Positions 26,731 through 35,716 of a DNA stretch of 64,000 bases are shown here, in pieces (position 1 is the first letter of the stretch; the number at the start of each line of letters is the position of its first letter). The notes below the pieces were generated by a model. The model did no database searches and was not told where the DNA came from. It saw only the letters and a list, made by a program, of their open reading frames with translations. The position numbers and the translations under genes were made by a program. The stretch is from contig VGWD01000001.1 in the NCBI GenBank assembly GCA_016873735.1, forward strand, positions 1 to 64,000, written 5' to 3'. This stretch comes from Ignavibacteria bacterium. Its GTDB lineage: Bacteria; Bacteroidota; Ignavibacteria; Kapaibacteriales; UBA961.

Positions 26731-27644
26731 AATCCATCATTGTAACGGGTGCTGCCGGTTTAATCGGCAAAAAACTTGTGAAAGTTTTATGCGAAGCAGG
26801 ATATGCTGTCATAGTATTTAGTCGATCTCCCGATCGAGCGCGCCGCATACTGCCTTTTGCTCATGATTTCATAAAATGGAGTGGCGAGCTCAATATCTCC
26901 GCGGAATGCATTGAAAAGATCAATGGTGCTCATGCAGTGATTCATTTGGCCGGAGAACCTGTCGCAAAACGATGGTCGGATCAACAGAAAAAAGAAATTT
27001 TTGAAAGCAGAAAAAATGGAACGGCCGGTATTGTGAAAGCAATATCACAAGTATCACAACCACCTGAGTTTTTCTTCTCGGCATCAGCGATCGGTTTTTA
27101 TGGTTCTGATGGAGGTGATGCAATTTTCACTGAATTCTCAGAGGCAGGTACCGGATTCTTGTCTAATGTATGTGTTGAATGGGAAAAGCAAGCACTGCAA
27201 GCAAATGAGTTCACACGAGTCGTGATCGGAAGAATTGGCATTGTCTTGGATCCAAGAGAAGGAGCTCTCTCCAAAATGCTATTACCCTTCTCTCTGTTTA
27301 TGGGTGGGAAGATTGGTTCAGGAAATCAATGGATGTCATGGATTCACCCAATAGACATTATTGGATTCATCCTACATGCATTGGAGCATGAGCATGTGAA
27401 AAGTACATATAACGTGGTTGCACCCGGTGCTGTCACCATGAACAGATTTACAGAAATGTTATCCTCTATTTTACATAGACCATCCTGGCTACATGTACCG
27501 GATATTGCTTTGAATATACTCCTTGGAGAAGGTGCTGTGATTGCAACAGGCGGACAACATGTCTTGCCACAAAGAACGATTGAATCCGGTTATAGATTTC
27601 ATTATACTGATTGCGATCAGGCATTAAGAGATTTGCTTGGCTGA
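26727..27644 (+). CDS. NAD(P)-binding SDR epimerase, TIGR01777 (YfcH) family
   Basis: The 305-residue extended SDR begins with the dinucleotide-binding IVTGAAGLIGKKLV. VIHLAGEPVAKRWSDQQKK and SASAIGFYGSDG (with the catalytic Tyr in place) are hallmarks of the TIGR01777/YfcH group, and the C-terminus has the DUF1731-like WLHVPDIALNILLGE segment. No substrate has been settled for this group. ATGA overlap ties it to the flavin reductase, and the MurG-like gene starts five bases after it. Confidence 0.88.
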   Translation: MKSIIVTGAAGLIGKKLVKVLCEAGYAVIVFSRSPDRARRILPFAHDFIKWSGELNISAECIEKINGAHAVIHLAGEPVAKRWSDQQKKEIFESRKNGTAGIVKAISQVSQPPEFFFSASAIGFYGSDGGDAIFTEFSEAGTGFLSNVCVEWEKQALQANEFTRVVIGRIGIVLDPREGALSKMLLPFSLFMGGKIGSGNQWMSWIHPIDIIGFILHALEHEHVKSTYNVVAPGAVTMNRFTEMLSSILHRPSWLHVPDIALNILLGEGAVIATGGQHVLPQRTIESGYRFHYTDCDQALRDLLG

Positions 27645-27649
27645 ATACC

Positions 27650-28777
27650 ATGAATCATCAACAATCCATAGAACAATCAAGCATTTTGATAGCTGCAGGT
27701 GGAACCGGAGGCGATTTGTTTCCTGCAATTGCAATCATTGAGGAATTGCGAAAATTAGTACCCGATTTGCGGGTTGAGTTCACGGGAAGTCCTGATCGAA
27801 TTGAATCCAGATATTTGCCAAAACATGGATTCTCATTTACTCCATTGAAGAGTCTGAAAGGATTCCGCGGTTTATCTTCATCAATGCTGAACATACCATT
27901 TACAATAATTAAATCATTGTTTGAAGTTCGTGCAATTGCACAACAAAGTAAGCCGGCATGCATTATTTGCGGCGGGAATTATGTTTCATTACCCGCAGGA
28001 TTGTATGCCATACTATCCGGCATTCCACTTATCATCATCGAGCCGAATGTTCGACCCGGAAAAACCAATGCCTTGCTTGGTTCATATGCCAAGCTCATCA
28101 TTGCAGCTTTTGAAGAAACAGCATCATTTTTTAAAGCATCAGTACGCAAACATATATACCATTGCGGTAACCCTCTGCGTTCCACTTTCGTGAGAACCAT
28201 TCCTTCGCGGGAATCAGCTGCAAGTGTCTTTGGCCTTGATCCCAGCAAACAAACGTTGTTCGTATTTGGTGGTTCTCTTGGAGCACGATCCATCAATCAA
28301 GCTTTAATCAAATGCATAGATCGTTTAGCCGAACATGGCATCCAAATTCTGTGGCAAACAGGAACTGATTTTATTGTTAACCGCGAACTTCCCAAAGATG
28401 TACATGTGATGCAATTCATCGATGATATGCCCTCTGCTTATGCAAGTGTAGATCTCATTGTTTCAAGAGCAGGTGGTGGAACGGTGGCTGAATTGGCAGT
28501 TTGTGGAAAGCCGGCCATATTGATACCATTGCCTGGTTCATCAAACAATGAACAGGCTCAAAATGCCGAAGCACTTCATCAACATGGAGCGGCAATAGTC
28601 ATAGAGGATGCAGCACTTTCAACTGAACTCGAATATGCTATAGAGCATCTTCTAAAACATCCTGAGAAACTCACCGAAATGAGTCGCAATGCCTTGAAAC
28701 ATGGGAAACCCCAAGCAGCCAAGGAAGCTGCTGACTTGATTGTACCCTATTTGAAAAAGGCAAATAATCCTGTCTAA
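27650..28777 (+). CDS. murG: MurG-family UDP-GlcNAc transferase with altered glycine loop
   Basis: MurG makes lipid II by adding GlcNAc to undecaprenyl-PP-MurNAc-pentapeptide at the inner face of the membrane. The 375-residue GT-B protein shows ICGGNYVSLPAGL, FGGSLGARSINQAL, a C-terminal RAGGGTVAELAVCGKPAILIP-like donor site and NNEQAQNAEAL. The first glycine loop reads AAGGTGGDLFPA, with Asp22 where MurG has a conserved His. ATG at 27650 is chosen. There are no dcw (mur/fts) genes around it: it follows an epimerase and precedes a SPOR protein. It is either the true MurG moved out of the cluster or a paralog with another acceptor. Confidence 0.78.
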   Translation: MNHQQSIEQSSILIAAGGTGGDLFPAIAIIEELRKLVPDLRVEFTGSPDRIESRYLPKHGFSFTPLKSLKGFRGLSSSMLNIPFTIIKSLFEVRAIAQQSKPACIICGGNYVSLPAGLYAILSGIPLIIIEPNVRPGKTNALLGSYAKLIIAAFEETASFFKASVRKHIYHCGNPLRSTFVRTIPSRESAASVFGLDPSKQTLFVFGGSLGARSINQALIKCIDRLAEHGIQILWQTGTDFIVNRELPKDVHVMQFIDDMPSAYASVDLIVSRAGGGTVAELAVCGKPAILIPLPGSSNNEQAQNAEALHQHGAAIVIEDAALSTELEYAIEHLLKHPEKLTEMSRNALKHGKPQAAKEAADLIVPYLKKANNPV

Positions 28778-28945
28778 ATGAAGGAATCTGTCTGAACTAA
28801 TGATATTTTCCCTAGATAATGACTTTAATCCCTGAAAAATCATGAGTTTGGCACAAAAGTGGTGAATTATTTATGTTGATATCACCATATGTTTTACAGT
28901 CAATGCAGAACTATGACCATGAGAACCATCTCAATCATTCATAGC

Positions 28946-29731
28946 ATGGCAAAACCGATTAATCACATAATCTCGGTTATTTTCCTTTTCATTTTGTTCA
29001 CGACACCCTCATTTGGACAGTCCAATGAAGTAAAGGGTGCCTTGCAAGAATTGGGAATGGGAAATCGGACCAATGCAATGAATGCTTTGCTCGACTTAAT
29101 CATTGAATTTCCCGATGATCCCGGGGTCGTCTTTTTGCATGCATCGTTATTGAAGAACAATGCAAAAGCAATCCCGATGTACAAGAAAATCGTCAAAGGC
29201 AAACCTGATTCAGAATGGGCTGATGATGCTCAATTTCGCATAGTCAGTTATTATGCAACCAAAAGTGATACGGTGAAAGCCAGAGAAGAAATGCAGAAAT
29301 TTCGCGATACATATCCAAGATCGGAATTTCTGCCGGATGCATATGAGATTTTGAGAAATACGGTAGGAGGTGCGGGTAAAAACAATCCTCAGCCCAAGAC
29401 CGATGATACGAAGAAGGGCGCAAAACCCAGTAATGAAGAACTTATCATTGCTGATACAACCGAAAGAATTCCTCCATCGGCCTCATCAGGATCATTCACC
29501 TTGCAGGTTGGTGTGTTCAAAACACGCGCAGCAGCAGAGGAAGACTATCGGGGTTATAAAAGCAAACGCATGCGTTGTGATTTATCGGAAAGGAAAATGC
29601 CTGATGGATCTATGAGATATGTGGTGACGATTGGAGAGTATACCTCCAGAAAGAATGCCGAGGCTGCAGTGCCGATTGTTCGCGATCAATGCAATTGCAC
29701 GCCACTAATCATACAAAAAGCAATGAAGTAA
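28946..29731 (+). CDS. exported TPR and SPOR domain protein
   Basis: The 261-residue product has a signal peptide (ending PSFGQ), a TPR-like helical region (about 28-130: KGALQELGMGNRTNAMNALL, SEWADDAQFRIVSYY), a polar linker rich in Lys and Pro, and a C-terminal SPOR domain (FTLQVGVFKTRAAAEEDYR, YVVTIGEYTSRKNAE). SPOR domains bind peptidoglycan stripped of stem peptides at the division site. The position after a MurG-like gene fits a wall role. Two upstream ATGs in frame (about 28913 and 28919) would place extra residues before the signal. A strong terminator follows its stop. Confidence 0.82.
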   Translation: MAKPINHIISVIFLFILFTTPSFGQSNEVKGALQELGMGNRTNAMNALLDLIIEFPDDPGVVFLHASLLKNNAKAIPMYKKIVKGKPDSEWADDAQFRIVSYYATKSDTVKAREEMQKFRDTYPRSEFLPDAYEILRNTVGGAGKNNPQPKTDDTKKGAKPSNEELIIADTTERIPPSASSGSFTLQVGVFKTRAAAEEDYRGYKSKRMRCDLSERKMPDGSMRYVVTIGEYTSRKNAEAAVPIVRDQCNCTPLIIQKAMK

Positions 29732-29734
29732 ATG

Positions 29735-29765
29735 AAAAAGCTCTCAGATCATGAGAGCTTTTTTT
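29735..29765. terminator. bidirectional intrinsic terminator
   Basis: AAAAAGCTCTCA (29735-29746) pairs perfectly with TGAGAGCTTTTT (29752-29763) around a five-base loop, and T residues continue to 29765. It serves the SPOR gene on the + strand; the A-run on the other side also allows termination of hutI, whose stop lies inside the hairpin. Confidence 0.9.
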
Positions 29766-31005
29766 ATCGTATTCTCTTCCCTTTTGCCCATGTTTGCTGC
29801 ACATGATTCACCCCAAAATGATAGATCAAATCGGTATATGAATCAGTGTCGAGTACTATGAAGTCGGCACTTTTCCCTGATTCGATGCTTCCACATTCAT
29901 GTTCTCTCGTCAAAGCATAAGCTCCATGAAGCGTGGCTGCTGTCAATGCTTCCTCCATGCTCATACCCATATTCATACAGGCCAAAGATAAGATGGTTTG
30001 CATATTCGGTGTATAGCAAGAACCGGGATTACAATCACTTGCAAGGGCAACGATCAGTCCGGCATCAATCATTGTTCGTGCAGATGCATAAGGGAGTCTC
30101 AATGTATATGCCGTACCCGGAAGCAATGTTGCCACGCAACCTGATTCTCTCATTGCATGCATTCCTTGTTCGGAGCAAAACAATAAATGATCTGCAGATA
30201 CAGCATGTAATTGAGCAGCCATTTCAGCAGCACCGAAAGCGGACAATTCATCAGCATGTACTTTCAACTTGAAACCAAGAGAAGCTGCCGATTCCATAAT
30301 GCGGATGGAATCTTCAATCGTGAAATAGCCGGTATCAGTGAATATGTCGCAAAATTCTGCAAGGCCAGATTCCTTAACTGCGGTCAACATCTCATTGATT
30401 ACCATGGATACATATGTTTGACGATCATGAGCATATTCCGGAGGCACATCATGAGCGCCCATGAAAGTGCTGATGATGCGAATAGGAACATGTTGCCGAA
30501 CAATGTCTATTGCTTTCAGCAATGCGATTTCCGATTTCAAAGAAAGTCCATAACCACTTTTTATTTCGAGTGTCGTGGTTCCATGATTGACTGCTTCAAG
30601 GGCCAGTGCAATTCCTTTTTCGGCAAGTTCTTCAATGGACGCCTTTCGAACCGATGAGACTGTCGATAAAATACCGCCGCCTTCGGAAGCAATCTGTGAA
30701 TAAGATACACCGCGAAGTCTTCTGGCAAATTCATCGGATCTATCGCCCGCGAAAACACAATGAGTGTGGGAATCTACGAAACCTGGGAGGATCACTTTTC
30801 CGGCGATGTCAATCAATTCATCATAATGAATATCGGATGGAATATCATGTGAAGAACCAATCCATTCAAATGTATCCGTGATTATCATCGCTGCATTGGT
30901 CAGCACTGAAATGTCATTCATCTGCTCCCTGATATGTCCCCTTATATTGTCATGTTGAGACATGCATATAAGCTGACCAATATTCTTGACCAATATCCTT
31001 TTCAT
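29764..31005 (-). CDS. hutI: imidazolonepropionase
   Basis: HutI hydrolyses imidazolonepropionate to formiminoglutamate in histidine degradation. The 413-residue amidohydrolase has the metal-binding HTHCVFAGDR start, RLRGVSYSQIASEGGGILSTV-like substrate loop, TLEIKSGYGL, MGAHDVPPEY, KVHADEL and ASDCNPGSCYTPNM. The start at 31005 puts MKRILVKN first and lies four bases after the pduO stop. No hutH, hutU or hutG is seen in the window, so the other steps must be encoded elsewhere if the pathway is whole. Confidence 0.92.
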   Translation of the reverse strand: MKRILVKNIGQLICMSQHDNIRGHIREQMNDISVLTNAAMIITDTFEWIGSSHDIPSDIHYDELIDIAGKVILPGFVDSHTHCVFAGDRSDEFARRLRGVSYSQIASEGGGILSTVSSVRKASIEELAEKGIALALEAVNHGTTTLEIKSGYGLSLKSEIALLKAIDIVRQHVPIRIISTFMGAHDVPPEYAHDRQTYVSMVINEMLTAVKESGLAEFCDIFTDTGYFTIEDSIRIMESAASLGFKLKVHADELSAFGAAEMAAQLHAVSADHLLFCSEQGMHAMRESGCVATLLPGTAYTLRLPYASARTMIDAGLIVALASDCNPGSCYTPNMQTILSLACMNMGMSMEEALTAATLHGAYALTREHECGSIESGKSADFIVLDTDSYTDLIYHFGVNHVQQTWAKGKRIR

Positions 31006-31009
31006 GGAT

Positions 31010-31555
31010 TTATGCTTTCCATTCGATATCTGCAAAACCCTCTTTTGCATTCGCATAGCGAGCCGCAACAAACAAATAATCTGAAAGACGATTGATGAAG
31101 CGCAAAACAGTAGAATTTATTTCTTCTTCATGCTTCAATGCAACAATCGCTCGCTCGGCTCTTCTGCAAACGGTTCTTGCCAAATGCAAATGAGCACCTG
31201 CCTGCGAACCTCCGGGAAGAATAAAATTCTTCAGCGCAGGCAAATGAGATTCATATGTATCTATCCAATGTTCCAATTGAGCAACATGATCTTCGGTTAC
31301 ACTTGGAACAGAAGATTTTACGGATGCGTCTTGTGGAGTGGCTAAGTCAGAACCTACGGTAAACAATAGTGAAGAAAGAAGAGTCAAGTGTTCACGAATC
31401 AATGAATCCATGTTGAGCGTCAAAGCAATTCCTATTACTGCATTGAGTTCATCAACAGTTCCATATGCATCTATTCTCATTGAATATTTAGTAACTCTTT
31501 TGCCACCGAATAATCCCGTGGTACCATCATCACCCGTCTTTGTATAAATTTTCAT
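31010..31555 (-). CDS. pduO: PduO-type cob(I)alamin adenosyltransferase
   Basis: The enzyme attaches the 5'-deoxyadenosyl group of ATP to cob(I)alamin, making coenzyme B12. The 181-residue protein begins IYTKTGDDGTTGLFGGKRV, which binds ATP in the PduO family, followed by DAYGTVDELNAVIG and the helical C-terminal CRRAERAIVAL and NRLSDYLFVAAR motifs, all well kept. It is in a run of minus-strand genes between folD (20 bases upstream) and hutI. No B12-dependent mutase or B12 synthesis gene lies nearby. Confidence 0.93.
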   Translation of the reverse strand: MKIYTKTGDDGTTGLFGGKRVTKYSMRIDAYGTVDELNAVIGIALTLNMDSLIREHLTLLSSLLFTVGSDLATPQDASVKSSVPSVTEDHVAQLEHWIDTYESHLPALKNFILPGGSQAGAHLHLARTVCRRAERAIVALKHEEEINSTVLRFINRLSDYLFVAARYANAKEGFADIEWKA

Positions 31556-31575
31556 TCTTTTCCTATAGTGTAGAT

Positions 31576-32424
31576 TTATGATATTCCCAATGCTCTCTCG
31601 GCTGCTGTCAATGTTTGAGACATCAATGTACTGATCGTCATCGGACCTACTCCACCGGGAACCGGCGTATATGCTGATGCGAGTTCAAATGCTGCAGGAT
31701 CCACATCGCCAATTCCACCGGGATGATATCCGGCATCAACAATTACCGATCCGGGTTTGATCCACGATGCCTGAACAAATGCCGGCATTCCAACGGCAGC
31801 CACAATGATGTCTGCTTGACGAACATGTGATTGCACATCATAACTTCGAGAATGACAAACAGTTATCGTACAATCTTCATTCAATAACATTGCAGACATT
31901 GGTTTTCCAAGAATTGGGCTTCGACCCAATATCACCGCATGCTTTCCTTTCAAGGGAATGTCATAATATTTGAGTATTGTCATGATTCCGGCAGGCGTAG
32001 CCGAACCATAGGCATCGCATCCCATTGTCATTCTACCGAATCCAAGACATGTGACACCATCAACATCTTTCTCTTGTGCGATTGCATCAAAACAGTAACG
32101 CTCATCTATTTGATGAGGTACGGGATGCTGAAGAAGAATTCCATGAACATCAGGATCGGCATTCAATTGACGAATTACTTGTTCCAATTCGGCGGTTGTT
32201 GTGTTTTCGGACAATTCTATTGATCGGGAATCCATTCCGATTCTTCTGCAAGCATTGCCTTTCATTTTCACATATGTAGCACTAGCGGGATCATTGCCCA
32301 CAAGGATTGTTGCAAGAATCGGCGTTCTTCCAGGGGCATGAGCAAGCAATGCGGAAGTTCTTTCCGCCAATGTCTGCTCAATGTTCTTGGCAAGAGTTTT
32401 TCCGTCTAAAATCAGGGGATTCAT
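31576..32424 (-). CDS. folD: bifunctional methylene-THF dehydrogenase / methenyl-THF cyclohydrolase
   Basis: FolD interconverts 5,10-methylene-THF and 10-formyl-THF with NADP. The 282-residue protein has [19 protein letters not shown] (the YxxxK catalytic pair), [41 protein letters not shown] and a C-terminal [15 protein letters not shown], all standard. A second folate gene in the window is the cyclo-ligase at 7187-7786. It is 48 bases after manA. Confidence 0.95.
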   Translation of the reverse strand: MNPLILDGKTLAKNIEQTLAERTSALLAHAPGRTPILATILVGNDPASATYVKMKGNACRRIGMDSRSIELSENTTTAELEQVIRQLNADPDVHGILLQHPVPHQIDERYCFDAIAQEKDVDGVTCLGFGRMTMGCDAYGSATPAGIMTILKYYDIPLKGKHAVILGRSPILGKPMSAMLLNEDCTITVCHSRSYDVQSHVRQADIIVAAVGMPAFVQASWIKPGSVIVDAGYHPGGIGDVDPAAFELASAYTPVPGGVGPMTISTLMSQTLTAAERALGIS

Positions 32425-32472
32425 CGTAAACCGAAGGATTATCTACAGGTAAATTTAACCAATTCAATTCAA

Positions 32473-33450
32473 TCAAATGTCATTCTGAGCGGCAATGAGA
32501 ACTTGTGCCGACTGATCTTGCTTCTCGCAGCCAATACTAACATGCTCCAATGCGGCCGGGAGAAAAGCAGATGTGGCAATTGGCAGCGTGATGGACATTG
32601 CACCATAGGTCAGATAAACATCATGTTTGCCGATATTGGTCAATAATGCAGCTTTCCCATTCATTGCCAAAAAAAATGGCTGCTTTCCTAGTGACACTTT
32701 GTCCAAAGTGAAATATGTTTCACGGATGAGCGGTAAAACACAATTCCCATCAATCATGAGAGCTTCTTTGACTGGATACGGATATCGTCCTGATCCAGGC
32801 TTGCTACATAGCAGTCCTTTTTCAATATGAAGTTCTCTGGGTTTGCCATCAAGGCCTACTCTATCCCAATCATACAGTCTATATGTTGTATCACTGGTTT
32901 GCTGCAATTCATATAACATGATGCCCGGTCCGATTGCATGAACAGTACCTGCGGGAACATAAATGATGTCTCCGGCTTTGACCGGTAAAAATTCCAAGCA
33001 TCGCTTTGGCTGGCCATTGTCAATTGCATCTGCATAATCCCCAATAGTGCAATCATGCTTTATATCATATTGGATGCATGCTTCTTCATCTGCATGTAAA
33101 ATATACCAGCACTCCGTTTTACCACGAGACTCACCCTCCAATTCCAAGGCCAATGCATCATCAGGATGAACCTGCACAGAGAGCCATTCTTTTGCATCGA
33201 GAATTTTCACCAATAAAGGAAATTCTTCGGACTCATTGCTTCCTATCATGCATTGTGGATTTGCATCAATCAATGACTGCAATGTCAATCCTGCATTTTC
33301 ACCGTTTCGAATGACATTCTCAGAAAATATCTCCCAGGATTCGCCGATTGGTTTTTGGGATTCTGTCCCATATTTCCAATGATGAATGGAATGCCCACCC
33401 CATACTTTTTCCAGGAGTGTTGGTTCGAACAAAAGAGGATACATAGTCAT
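32473..33450 (-). CDS. manA: mannose-6-phosphate isomerase, class I
   Basis: It interconverts mannose-6-P and fructose-6-P, feeding GDP-mannose synthesis for glycans. The 325-residue type I isomerase shows KVWGG near the start, GESWEIFSE, the zinc-ligand motif VQVHPDD, GKTECWYIL and VPAGTVHAIGPG. A second in-frame ATG two codons on (33444) may be the true start, as MYPLLFEP is a common beginning. It lies seven bases after the LpxH-like gene. Mannose supply would fit the glycosyltransferases of 40-48 kb and the DUF2723 protein. Confidence 0.9.
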   Translation of the reverse strand: MTMYPLLFEPTLLEKVWGGHSIHHWKYGTESQKPIGESWEIFSENVIRNGENAGLTLQSLIDANPQCMIGSNESEEFPLLVKILDAKEWLSVQVHPDDALALELEGESRGKTECWYILHADEEACIQYDIKHDCTIGDYADAIDNGQPKRCLEFLPVKAGDIIYVPAGTVHAIGPGIMLYELQQTSDTTYRLYDWDRVGLDGKPRELHIEKGLLCSKPGSGRYPYPVKEALMIDGNCVLPLIRETYFTLDKVSLGKQPFFLAMNGKAALLTNIGKHDVYLTYGAMSITLPIATSAFLPAALEHVSIGCEKQDQSAQVLIAAQNDI

Positions 33451-33457
33451 GATTTAT

Positions 33458-34180
33458 TCAAAAACATTCTCGCAATTGTATTCCGTGGCGAGAACAAATG
33501 GTTATGAAATGAGAGGGTCTATCTGTCCAGCAACCTGAGTTACAATACAAAACACCATCTTTCTCTTTGATCAGTGGAATATGTGTATGCCCACAGAATA
33601 CGGCTTGTGCTCCGTACTTACGCGCATATTCAATTGCAGAATCAGCACTTGATTCAGACAATTGCAACCATTTTTTGCTGGTGCGTTTTACCCACCTGCT
33701 CAATTGTTGCTCTTGCGAGTCCACTTTTTGCAGAAGCAGATACAAATAGGATGCAATATCAGTCAATCTGGCATTCTCGGTTATGAATGAATCAAATTGA
33801 TGGCCATGCAAAGCAAGATATGTTTTGCCATTGTCGCTCCAGAGATATTCCTCAAGAACTTCTATTCCGAGCAAATGCGAAAGCACCTCTGCCACGCCAT
33901 CATGATTGCCAATCACCCAAATTACATGTGCATGAGATTTGTGTGAAGACATTTTTCTGATATATGATAAAAATTTCCAATCGCTTTTACTCAAGCGCTT
34001 GAAATTCAAATCATCAAACACATCGCCATTCAGAATGAGTTGCTTATAACGATAATGCATTAATGTGTCTAATAACTGTTTCGACCGAGAAACTTCTGAT
34101 CCAAGATGAATATCAGATACGATGATGGTATTCACTTCTTCCAGTATATCGGGTTCCATATCGATGAAATCTTCAATCAT
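33458..34180 (-). CDS. lpxH: LpxH-like UDP-2,3-diacylglucosamine phosphatase family
   Basis: The 240-residue metallophosphoesterase has all calcineurin-type metal motifs: SDIHLG, NGDVFDD, GNHD, LHGHQFD and CGHTH. The helical insert between GNHD and GHTH, with SRWVKRTSKK, matches the LpxH/LpxH2 group that cleaves UDP-2,3-diacylglucosamine to lipid X in lipid A synthesis. ATG at 34180 is used; a TTG four codons upstream is also in frame. Lipid A synthesis is supported by waaA and lptB in the window. A wider role as a general phosphoesterase cannot be excluded. Confidence 0.75.
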   Translation of the reverse strand: MIEDFIDMEPDILEEVNTIIVSDIHLGSEVSRSKQLLDTLMHYRYKQLILNGDVFDDLNFKRLSKSDWKFLSYIRKMSSHKSHAHVIWVIGNHDGVAEVLSHLLGIEVLEEYLWSDNGKTYLALHGHQFDSFITENARLTDIASYLYLLLQKVDSQEQQLSRWVKRTSKKWLQLSESSADSAIEYARKYGAQAVFCGHTHIPLIKEKDGVLYCNSGCWTDRPSHFITICSRHGIQLRECF

Positions 34181-34270
34181 CGTTATTCGCAAAAATTGTG
34201 TTTAAACATATTACAAATATACTTTGCCATCACATTTGGGAAGCAAAACATTATCATTTGTTATGTCTCA

Positions 34271-34963
34271 TCACGAAGTAAGATATGATCCGATCAAAGA
34301 AAACACTGCATACCAAGACATGACAATGCCTATTGCAATGATTGAACTAATCAAGCCATATCGAGACTCAATCCTGGAATACCCGATCATGGCATATGAA
34401 GCAAGGATATAAGAAAGGATGAAAAAAATATTAATCCTGGCCATGATTGCAAACATGAATGGATGTGCGGAGGGGTCAATCAAGATACCGAGATGCGGAC
34501 CCCATTGTAGCGAGCCAAAAGAGAATGCCATGATTCCTGTAACCACCGTTCCAAGGGCATATACACCTGAGCCATATGAGGCAATGCCTGCTATTTCATA
34601 GAGCTTTCTACTTTCTTTTGTCAATACCCAATGAATGATCCAAAGCACAAAACCAAATGCAAGTATGCCAATAAAAGAAGTAGTCAGGGTAGATAATAAT
34701 GCTTGATCGAATGGAAGTGAAGTCAATGTGGATGGTTGTTGCTGCTGACCATTCTTCATCCATGGCTTCATCATCAATATATTTTCGGCAATCAGTTCAG
34801 GGCTTTTTCTATGCAGCCATGCCACCATCAATGAAGCAGCAGTCTCCAATAGCCCTGCAAATACTATTGACTTCAATGGCTCTGCATTTCCCGATAATCC
34901 GGTCTGATGTGGCTGGTGGAGTATGCGCACAAAGCCGCGTAGCCAAGAATAATCATGATTCAT
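34271..34963 (-). CDS. Yip1-domain membrane protein
   Basis: The 230-residue protein has five predicted membrane spans after a polar N-terminus of about 25 residues. The layout and segments like GIASYGSGVYALGTVVTG fit the Yip1 domain family, whose bacterial members have no known function. Its start overlaps the plsC stop as ATGA, so it is translationally coupled to the acyltransferase. A 90-base gap separates it from the LpxH-like gene downstream. Confidence 0.68.
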   Translation of the reverse strand: MNHDYSWLRGFVRILHQPHQTGLSGNAEPLKSIVFAGLLETAASLMVAWLHRKSPELIAENILMMKPWMKNGQQQQPSTLTSLPFDQALLSTLTTSFIGILAFGFVLWIIHWVLTKESRKLYEIAGIASYGSGVYALGTVVTGIMAFSFGSLQWGPHLGILIDPSAHPFMFAIMARINIFFILSYILASYAMIGYSRIESRYGLISSIIAIGIVMSWYAVFSLIGSYLTS

Positions 34964-35709
34964 GAAAATTCCTTGACACGTGATTGCATATTTGGTGGTA
35001 ATGCAGCATTGATCATATCATGAACTGTTTGCTGCAGGGCTGCTTCTTGATCTCTGTTCATTTCTTGCAAAGGTTCTATCGGAGGAAGTATAGTCATGGA
35101 AACAGTTCCCGGATAGAATCGCAATTGGTCTTTTGGCATGATTGTTTGCGCTCCGGCAATTGCAATCGGAATAAGTTGTTTTCCAGATCTTGATGTAAGC
35201 AAGAATGCACCTCGTTTGAATGGTCCTAAACGTCCATCCTTGGAGCGCGTGCCTTCAGCAAAAATCACCACAGATTCTCCATTGCTAACGGAATTCACGG
35301 CTTCATCGATCCCTCTCATTGCATTGCGTGCATGTTCTCTTTGAATGCCGATATAAGGAGATGCCGCAAGACTCCACCCCATGAAAGGTATGCGTTCAAG
35401 ATTTTTTCTGTACATAATACGAACATTGTCAGGTATTGAAGCAAGGATGATGGGGATATCGAAATAACTGGTATGATTCACCACATAAATCCTTCTCTGC
35501 ATTGGATGAAGATGTTCCATCCCTTGCTTGTGGATTTTCACTCCGGCACATTTCAATAAAACGGAAGACCATTGTCTTGCAAAAATGAAATATGCGCTTC
35601 TCATACCACTGAATCCCAATATCAATGAAAGACTGGCATAAAAGACAGTGCTAGTCACGATAAGAAATACTCGGCAAAGGAATGCAATGAATGAGATTAC
35701 ATCTTTCAT
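34960..35709 (-). CDS. plsC: 1-acyl-sn-glycerol-3-phosphate acyltransferase
   Basis: PlsC acylates lysophosphatidic acid to phosphatidic acid in phospholipid synthesis. The 249-residue protein has an N-terminal membrane helix, the catalytic NHTSYFD motif (HX4D), the FAEGTRSKDGRLGPFKRG motif that binds glycerol-phosphate, and LIPIAIAGA. ATG at 35709 leaves seven bases after lolD; a GTG at 35730 would overlap lolD. It is coupled to the Yip1-domain gene. Confidence 0.92.
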   Translation of the reverse strand: MKDVISFIAFLCRVFLIVTSTVFYASLSLILGFSGMRSAYFIFARQWSSVLLKCAGVKIHKQGMEHLHPMQRRIYVVNHTSYFDIPIILASIPDNVRIMYRKNLERIPFMGWSLAASPYIGIQREHARNAMRGIDEAVNSVSNGESVVIFAEGTRSKDGRLGPFKRGAFLLTSRSGKQLIPIAIAGAQTIMPKDQLRFYPGTVSMTILPPIEPLQEMNRDQEAALQQTVHDMINAALPPNMQSRVKEFS

Positions 35710-35716
35710 GGATGAT

